Assembly (NCBI RefSeq): GCF_000002425.4 | Contig: NC_037253.1 | Coordinates: forward strand, 12,456,238 to 12,520,237 | DNA from: Physcomitrium patens | Lineage: Eukaryota > Streptophyta > Bryopsida > Funariales > Funariaceae | Reading direction: 5' to 3' | DNA: 64,000 nt | Part shown: positions 56,766-64,000 of the stretch, one piece after another | How the letters are laid out: the number at the start of each line of letters is the position of its first letter | How positions within the stretch are numbered: position 1 is the first letter of the stretch | The notes under the pieces: model-generated | Database searches by the model: none | What the model was told of the DNA's origin: nothing | What the model saw: the letters and a program-made list of their open reading frames with translations, nothing else | Position numbers and translations under genes: made by a program

Positions 56766-57528
56766 TGTGATTGCTCGTTTTACTTATTCCAAATTAATCT
56801 AATGGGAATAAACTCGTATAGGAGGATTAAAACACGGGGAATGACTAGTTGCTTAAGCGTTCACGTTAGGGTCACATAATCAATTACCTCCTGAATGTAT
56901 CGTCTCTATTTTCAATATCTGAACACACAAGGAAACTATAATCTCCTCCTTCATCTTATCGGTCTCTTCGTTACAACAATTCAGTCAAACCAATAACTGC
57001 TATTTCTACCAATATATTCACCCTCATAATCTCCAACTATAATACTGCACCTTCACAGCGTTCAGGACACAATTACCCTCATTCCAATCATTGGAATTCT
57101 TCACAGAGAACTGCCATTCACATTACGGTGTTTCATACAAACACAGACTCATTCTCTCTGCTGAACTACAATCAGATTTCAACATTCAATCTTTCTTCTT
57201 CTCAAATAATACCAATCATATTTCCATTCCATAATTCACTTTACAATATTCAGAAATTCTCAATCATTTAATTCAAAGAAAATAACAAACAAAAGAAAAG
57301 AAGTAGCACGAAGCTTACCCCGGCTCACACTATCACAACGATGGCACCTTAATTATCTTCTACAACTTTTATATACTTTCTCCTGATTTTCCAGATTCTA
57401 ACTGTAATTTTGTAATTAATCGCTTTTAAGAACTAAATCACTCATCCATCTTCCTGAATTTTCTATTATATGGACTATTAATATATTTTACTAATAACTT
57501 TCAAAAATGAATTAATATCTATTCTACA
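56766..57528 (-). repeat. Class 3 3' LTR, second copy
   Basis: 763 bp, TGTGATTGCTCG to ATTCTACA on the plus strand, inserted in the gag end of copy D (left flank CATAC). Followed by the same purine tract complement (TAGTCCCACTCCT). The partner LTR is outside the window. Confidence 0.88.
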
Positions 57529-58191
57529 TAGTCCCACTCCTATCTCTGCAGCATCCTCGCAAACACTCAATTGATTCCTATCTAAAAACTTCTTAATAAA
57601 TCTCCACAAAAATTGAGATCCCTGTAGCTTATCTAATTAATCATTTGCTGTATTATCGAATGTAGATTCGACCAAATCTGGTTCCAATTGTATATCTTCT
57701 TCCTCCTGTAATCCTTCCATCGGCTTGTGCCTCAACTGAGCTGAAAGGTCTTCATTGTACTCATCCAGTTCATGGATTTGAACTTCTAATTAGAAGATTT
57801 TGGAATCTTTAGCTTCCAGTTCTTATTGTTGACTCATCCATTCTGGAATATCTTCAATCGACACTTGTGACTGGCTCGTCACTGTTAACTTTTATTTGAA
57901 ACTTTTATTTGAAACCATTGGCCTTATTCGACTATGATCTGCCATATGCAAGACCAATGTCATAGGTAGCAATTGCTATAGATCCAAGTCCTCCATTGTA
58001 TCTGTATTCATTAAATTTACACTAGAGCTACCATCCACCTCAACACCCGAGATCATAATACCGTCAATCAAAACATCGATGGTTGATGCACTTGGGTCAG
58101 GGTTCAAACTAACTTCACAAACTTCTTTATTACAGTGCCTATGCTATGTTAACAATGAATTCAATGTAGAATGGCACTCTGGTGTGACCGC
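57529..58191 (-). pseudogene. Class 3 internal remnant, second copy, pol deleted
   Basis: Coiled-coil ORF tail (about 57640-57800), then CTGTTAACTTTT, a 13-bp direct repeat (ACTTTTATTTGAA at 57888 and 57901), then protease sequence homologous to 7137-7220 and 15243-15440 without interruption. The RT part found at 6071-7130 in the first copy is absent. The protease reads SSSVNLMNTDTMEDLDL with worn flanks. It ends at ACCGC where a class 2 LTR begins. Confidence 0.75.
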
Positions 58192-59529
58192 TGTCGTATT
58201 ACGTGCTTTTTTGCTCGAGAACGCACCGGGCGTCTGGCTGTAGAAGGTAGTATAGAGATCCGCCGATAGTCAAGCAGTCTATCAGTTTTTACTGCTGGAA
58301 TATAAACGACTGCAAGAATACACCGTAAATCTTTACTGATGCCCTTCGACTAATTGTCGAAGTCCTTCTTTTGCCCCAGCCGATAGGTCTCTAGACGTTA
58401 CAGAGAACCCCGAATAACCCAAACTGTTAATCTTCAATACCCCTTTGTACTTACGATCTTGTAACCACTGACTGTCCTGTTAGATTAACCCAATAAATTT
58501 CATTCACTCCGCATACTCAATCCTATAGACACCCCTTTAATCCTTCAATCACAGACGTAACTCGATTTTACAAAACAGTCAAGAGTATTCAAACCCACTT
58601 CATTTAAAAATCTCGATTCACCATTACAACACTGACTTCAGCAGCGATTGCCTCAGTCGTCCCAAAACTCTATGAAGAAGAAAAATCCAAATTCTATGTC
58701 TTTCCTTCCCCGACCCGAAGCATGAAGCTCTTCTCTTTAATTCCCCTGATCTTCCAAAAACCTCCAATGAAAAACCGAACTGGTAACCTTGCAAAAGCTT
58801 GAAAAAACTCGCTCCCCCCCCGATTCCCCCGAAAAAAAACCTTCTCCCCTCAAAACTATATCCCCCCCTAACCTTATCCTCTGAATTTCTTCAATCTTTC
58901 ATCTTAGATCCGGAATTGGCTCCCACCTCAAGCTTGGATCCGAAATTGGCTCTCGCCGTCAAGCTTTCTCCTCCGTTTTTACCTTTAAGAAATCCATTTA
59001 CCGAAAACAACGTTCCCTGAAATGACACAGAGAACAGGACAGCCTGAAACAGAATCGAACCCCGTAATCGGGACCACATTGAGTCGCCTGACCAATTCAG
59101 GTCCTATATTGGGAAAGATGCCCGTAGTAACCTGGATGTTCCCGTAATTGGGTCAAATTGGTCCTCGCGTCAGATTGGCTAAGACCCATAGTAAGACCTG
59201 GATTTCCCATAATTAGACCACATGGGGTCGACCGGCCAATTCAGGTCTCATATTGGATAAGAGGACCCGGATTAGATTATCGAAATTGGATCCAATTGGC
59301 TCCTTGAACCCGTCGTGTGAATTGGTCCTTCTCTTCCTGCTGACTCCCGTTATTGGAATCGAATGGAGCATTTCAGTATGCCCCGGCTGACTGTAACGGG
59401 GTGACTGAACCTGACCACTCAGTATTTGTACTGGAGTTGGTTGATGCTCCGAATATTCGAGGTAACTGAATATTAATAAAATTCTCCTTTCTTTTTATTT
59501 TCACTCTATACTCGTGTTACAACACGACA
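58192..59529 (-). repeat. Class 2 3' LTR (copy 2)
   Basis: 1338 bp, TGTCGTATTACG to AACACGACA, without the 143-bp duplication. Small differences from 7225-8570, including a rearranged C-rich stretch near 58813-58870. Confidence 0.92.
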
Positions 59530-59599
59530 TCCACCCCCTCTGAACCTGTGCATCCTCCGGTATGCACCAATTTACCCAATTGCTGTTTGATTCAGAATA

Positions 59600-60704
59600 T
59601 ATTTCCTACGTCTTTGTCCAGTTCGTCTTCGTCACCTTCATTATCCATATCACTTTCATCTTCTTGCTGCGGAATCTCTGTACCTTCATTAAGGTCTTCC
59701 ATATTCATCTCAGCGTGTCTTCGTTTAAATATTTTTACTCGCTTCTCTGCAATTGGTATTTTCAATTTTGTACCATCTTACTCCCGTAATGAGTAAGTCG
59801 CATTATCATGAACAGTTGTTATAACATATAGTCCAAACCAACGTTTTTAAAATTTCCACAAAGTACTATGTTGATTATCCAGACTATTGTCATAAACAAG
59901 TACCCAGTCACCTTCCTCGATTGCTTTTGGTCTCAATCGATGTTGCTTATCGAATCGCGCCTTGTTTTGTAACCTTGCTCTTTTTAACCTTTCCAATGCT
60001 ATTTGGACATCTTTGGTTCTTTGCTCCAATTGTCAAATCCTAATAGCCAGAAGTTCTTCTCTTGTCAATCCATCTTCCCATGGTAGCATACTCCAAGTAA
60101 GTACCTTTTCTTCAATCGGCATAATTGGTTTTTGACCTGTCATAAGTTCTACTGGCATACATCCTGTCACCGAACTATGTGTTGTTTGATCAGCCCATAA
60201 TGCAAATGACAAAAGCCGTGGCCACTCTTTAACCTTCCCATTACAAGCTTTAACCAATGCTTTCACAGTCGACGGGTGACCGCGTTCGCTTTTCGCATTC
60301 CCTTCCGGATTATAAGCAGTAGTCAGTGATAGTTTAACTCCACATTTTTCAAAGAACTTACGAGCTTCTTGTGCATTTAATTCTCTACGATCTGCAGTGA
60401 TTTCTCCTACGCACCCGAACGGCAAATGACATCTTCAAGCAAAAACCTACAAATCCCCTCTGTAGATTTTGTCCTCAATGCTCTTCCTTCTACTTGATTT
60501 GATAAATCTTCACGAGCTAAAACCAAATATCTCATCTGCCATAACCCAACCGGCATAATAACCAAATCAACAACCCATTTAAAATGAATAGCCAGAAGAT
60601 ACGTAAGATGAAGACCATCTCGATGTCGGATATTAGAATACGATTGACAGATTTTACATGACTCTACAAATGAGAGCACATCTCGATACATATTTTTCCA
60701 CCAA
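59600..60704 (-). pseudogene. pol: Class 2 integrase region, broken (copy 2)
   Basis: Same integrase as 8633-10122: CKIC zinc-finger end, VVDLVIMP, TADRREL, GNAKSERGH. A one-base deletion at about 60415 (CACCCGAACGG against CACCCGTAACGG) shifts frame inside the core. TGA at 60033-60035 is shared with copy 1. The linker after it (LERLKRARLQNKARFDKQHR, GDWVLVYDNSLD) is intact here where copy 1 has a stop. Confidence 0.85.
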
Positions 60705-60706
60705 TA

Positions 60707-62988
60707 TCATTCCTTGAGTTTAGAAAAAGTAGCCCAGATTCCTCTATGCCTTGCCCATAAACTATCATGAAACTCCTTTAATAATTTTAGTCTTTCTTCC
60801 CTTTTGCCTATCACTCGTTGTGGCATCCCAATTCCTTTCTTCGGTCTCTTCCATAAGAATCCATCTCGAAGTAAAAATCCATATGCTTTTTTTCTTATTT
60901 GTTTGAATTTTTCTGTAGACCAATTCCCCTGCTTAGACAAGGTATTCAAATAATGACCAATATCCAATAATTCTCTTTCATAAGATTCTTCAAGAAATAG
61001 CTTGTCTTCTCTGTTGAGATTTGATATTGAATAGAATTTCAATCCGACATCATCAATGTCTTCAACCATTTCGTCTTCCCTCTCGTATCTTGCTCGAGAT
61101 AGCATGTTTGCTACTAAATTGTCCTTTCCAGTGATATGTTTAAATTTTGGATTTAGTGACTTAATATAAGCAATCAATCTCAACATTGCAATATCTGGCG
61201 TTGAACAGTTAATAATCATTCCAAGCAATGGCAAGCAATCTGTTTCAATTACTACTACTGCCCCAATCAAATAGTCCTTTCCAGCTTTCATAGCCGAAAC
61301 GACTCCCCAAAGTTCTCTTTTGACTTGCGAATATGCACGCTGACGAATACTTAAAACTTTAGCCCCAAATCGAACTGCAAATCTACTCCCATTCGAATCA
61401 TCTTGACCCACCGCCCATCCAACGGCAATTGGACTAGCGTCTACAGTAAGAATCACTGGTCTATTGCACTTATAATCAACCTTCCTCAATATTGGAGGTG
61501 ACATCAATAATTTCTTCAATCTTTGCATTGCCTGAATATGCCTTTCTTTCCATTCAAATCGGTAACCCTTGCGTAACAGTTTATATAATGGATCCGCTAT
61601 GTGAGCAAAATGAGGGATCCAGATTCGATAAAATACACATGCACCCAAAAACCTGCGAACCTCTGTTAAAGAACCACAATCCTCTTTCATCCTTCCAATT
61701 GCATCAACTTTAGTCGGATCTGGTTTTCTTCCGTAAGATCCGCATAAATGTCCAACAATTACAACCTCTCGCACTCCAAATACGGACTTCATACCCGATA
61801 ATGTAAGATGAACTTCTCCAAGCCGAGTTAAAATCTTTTCACAATCTTGTATATGATCAACAACATATCTGCCACACCCCCTCGTATCTAAAGTTTCATC
61901 CTTGTCTCCTTCTCTGCACCCTTTTATAGGAACATCATCCAGAAAAGGCATAGTCTTTTCCGGAATAAAATCTCTCAATACCTTATTCATCCCATTCATC
62001 ATATGCGCAACCGAGTTGGTCGCACTTGAGGAAGAGTGCACATTTTAACCAATCCAAGCGGTGTCCTCATCGTTGTCATATCTCTACTTCCTTCGGCAAG
62101 TTGAAATTGATCATAACCTGAATACAAATCACCCATTGAATAGATCGCCCTTCCAACAAACGCCTCAGCAAATTCATCCGCAATAGGTCCAATTTCTGCA
62201 TTTCTGACATTTATAGCATTCACCGGCTGCATATCTTGAATAAACCGTAGTGACCCATTCTTCTTAGGTACCGTAAATCATCGACTAGAATACGGCGCAA
62301 ATGAAGGTTCTAATATTTTCATCTTTATCTTTTCTTTCAATAGTTCGACCAATTTAGGTAAATATGCCCTAGGTACTGGAATCAGTCTTAGATTCCAAGG
62401 TACATGCGGTACAGTGAAGATAACCATAGGTGTTATAATATTTGGATCTACACACCCAATTTCATGAGATTCGAAGGCAAACGATCTACCTTGTTTAGCC
62501 AACATCTTTTTGAAGCAAGTAATTTCCTCCGACAATAAAGAACCATCAGAACCAATCTTCAATTCTTCAAAAGTCTCTTCAGTAAACTGATGTCCAATAC
62601 TCATTGGATCTCTTAAACTTGCTTCTTTTGATGCTTCTCCCATTTCTTCTTTAGAATCCTCTGGTAATGGTCCGGCAACAGGCTTTACCTTCTTATCTGC
62701 CGTTTTATATCTCGTCTCTACTGTGACTTCTGGTGCTTGAAAAGATTCAAGCATGGTATAAACCTCTCTCGAATGAATCTCAACAATCTTATCATTATCC
62801 CCTAACCCAATAAATGTAATCAATTCCAATGAATCTTCCAGCTCATTTTCTTCATAAACATCCAAAATCCTCTCATCATCTTGCAATGTACCTATCTTGC
62901 GTAACTGTCCTTCAATATCATATAATCTTTTTCTTTCTTTTCTTTTAAAATCATCAACTTTCTTATACATAATATTTCCATTCTCCAA
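60707..62988 (-). pseudogene. pol: Class 2 RT and RNase H, broken (copy 2)
   Basis: RT opens near 62988 (MENGNIMYKK). It is broken by TGA at 62278-62280 (TGG in copy 1) and a one-base loss near 62029, then is open for 444 codons: MNGMNKVLRDFIPEK, FLDDVPIKG, thumb and connection, then RNase H (ILTVDASPIAVGWAVGQ, KRELWGVVSAMKAGKDYL, VVIETDCLPLLGM, ITGKDNLVANMLSR) and the integrase zinc-finger start HDSLWARH. The RNase H catalytic acids visible are the Asp in TVDAS, Glu in KRELWG and Asp in ETDCL. At its end the codon before the YWWKN motif is TGA (CGA in copy 1). Confidence 0.85.
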
Positions 62989-63099
62989 TATACCAATAAA
63001 ACTCGCATCAAAGGCACCTTCATCTCGCGAGAGTACCTCCTCTTTTGTACCTCCATAATCTCGCTTTACAGTGGTACCTCCCCAAAATCCTTAAATCCT

Positions 63100-64000
63100 T
63101 CAACAATTTTTGGCAATGGTTTCTCCCTCAACCTATCTCGATTCCGTTCATGGTTAGGAGGTACTGTTAGAAATTATACAGCTTTCCTCCCATCTTCGCT
63201 CCGTACCCTTGCATAAGCAGAACCATCGTCAAGTACCTTTGTTTCCATCCGTGTTGCCGTGATATAAGGTTGTCCTAAAATCAACGGATAAGACGTTGTA
63301 TCTTGAACGAAGAAATGTTGCTCCGTAGCAACATCCCAAATCTGAATTTTGACATCTGGACAAGCTCTATATAATTCGCCTCGTGTGTTATTAGCTGCTC
63401 GTATTGCCCATCCATGTTCCATATCAATTGGCCATTTTTGCTTCTTATAAAGATCTTTAGACATGAGATTTATTTCAGAACCATGGTCCACCAAGGCAAC
63501 TATTGGTTCTTCTATATCTCCTACCTTCACCAATACCTCAGTAGTTGCCATTGCCCAATGCTTTCGAGTATAATGGCTCAAAGTTTCCATTTCCTTGTCA
63601 CTAGAATCTTTGAAACGTACTCGCTGATTATACCCATTCTTTTCATTTGTTGGTTGCTTGTAACCAATATCAACCTCTTCTTCATCTCTACATATTCTTG
63701 CATCAATAGCATGACTCATTCCAGTTTCGCTCATTAATTGCCTCTTTCGCTTAATGCTGTCAATGATAACATCATGAAACTCCTTCTTTACAATTCCCAA
63801 GACTTCTTTCAATGTGAATTCCACCTTAGCGTTTAATATACGTTCTTCCAACACCCCTTTCAAATTTGTTGTCGCTTCAATGTCAGAAAGTAGCTTATAA
63901 GCAATTGATTTGCCCTTATCTTTTGTCTCCGTTGTTTTTTCTCCCAATTGATGCTGAGGTATCCTTTACAGGCAATTCTTGTGAAGCTGCCTCCCGAGCC
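63100..64000 (-). pseudogene. gag: Class 2 protease and gag end, partial (copy 2)
   Basis: Minus-strand frame continuing beyond the window: charged gag linker, then VALVDHGSEINLMS protease and LILGQPYI. A TAA at 63174-63176 interrupts it (CAA in copy 1). At the place where copy 1 has TAA-TAG this copy reads TAC AAG (residues GYKQ), which shows the ancestral reading. Confidence 0.82.

Larger units (their letters stand above)
58192..64000 (-). mobile_element. Class 2 Ty3/gypsy retrotransposon, copy 2, truncated by window edge
   Basis: Minus-strand element: 3' LTR 58192-59529, purine tract, integrase, complete RT and RNase H, protease and part of gag to the window end. It keeps the 799 bp that copy 1 lost. 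It is inserted in the class 3 protease about 180 bp from the position used by copy 1, next to ACCGC. Confidence 0.92.

Noticed and set aside
1..64000. CRISPR arrays, tRNA or rRNA genes, bacterial operons
   Set aside because: No regularly spaced short repeats, no cloverleaf-like sequences or rRNA motifs were seen; the sequence is eukaryotic.

Overview
The window comes from a land-plant nuclear genome. The evidence is a split gene at 46246-50089 with eleven exons and GT-AG introns that encodes a plant-specific DnaJ protein of the ARG1 (DnaJ 15) family, surrounded by plant-type Ty3/gypsy retrotransposons. Short introns and one retroelement family with fungal-looking pol motifs would suit a non-seed plant (bryophyte or lycophyte), but that is a guess. 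About 80% of the window is retrotransposon. I see no tRNA, rRNA, CRISPR or bacterial-type operon.

Three element families recur; the names are mine. Class 1 is a chromovirus: LTR about 552-564 bp (TGTCA...TGACA), gag, a 1163-codon pol (protease, RT, RNase H, integrase, chromodomain), then an extra 140-codon ORF, a purine tract and the 3' LTR; its target duplications are 5 bp. Class 2 is a Ty3/gypsy element with 1.34-1.49 kb LTRs (TGTCG...CGACA), a CCHC gag and RT/integrase motifs that I associate with fungal elements; its target duplication is 4 bp. Class 3 is a Ty3/gypsy element with 0.76-0.80 kb LTRs, a tRNA-Asp-like primer site, a DGGS-type protease and a coiled-coil ORF near the 3' LTR; both copies here have lost most of pol.

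Layout: 1-3544, class 1 element truncated by the window edge (minus strand). 4622-41632, one class 3 element (minus strand) with matching AAGAG duplications at 4617-4621 and 41633-41637, swollen to 37 kb by insertions: a complete class 2 element (7225-15242), a solo class 2-type LTR (16014-17668), and a rearranged cluster of class 1 elements (17713-39434). In that cluster target duplications are split between different elements, one pol gene is cut in two opposed halves (18274-19987 plus, 21098-22877 minus), and two class 1 elements stand head to head with 2298-bp arms that look identical (29394-31691 and 33569-35866). A 100-N assembly gap lies at 24811-24910. 41638-44950 is AT-rich and holds two worn class 1 LTR ends and TA microsatellites. 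44950-50089 is the ARG1-like gene with its upstream region. 50090-52540 has no gene I can name. 52541-64000 is a second nest: a decayed class 1 element, cut by a class 3 copy, cut by a class 2 copy that runs off the window.

Only the ARG1-like gene is an intact cellular gene. In all four well-preserved class 1 copies gag carries the same five in-frame stops, while pol has almost none, so none of the copies here can make a full-length Gag by normal translation.
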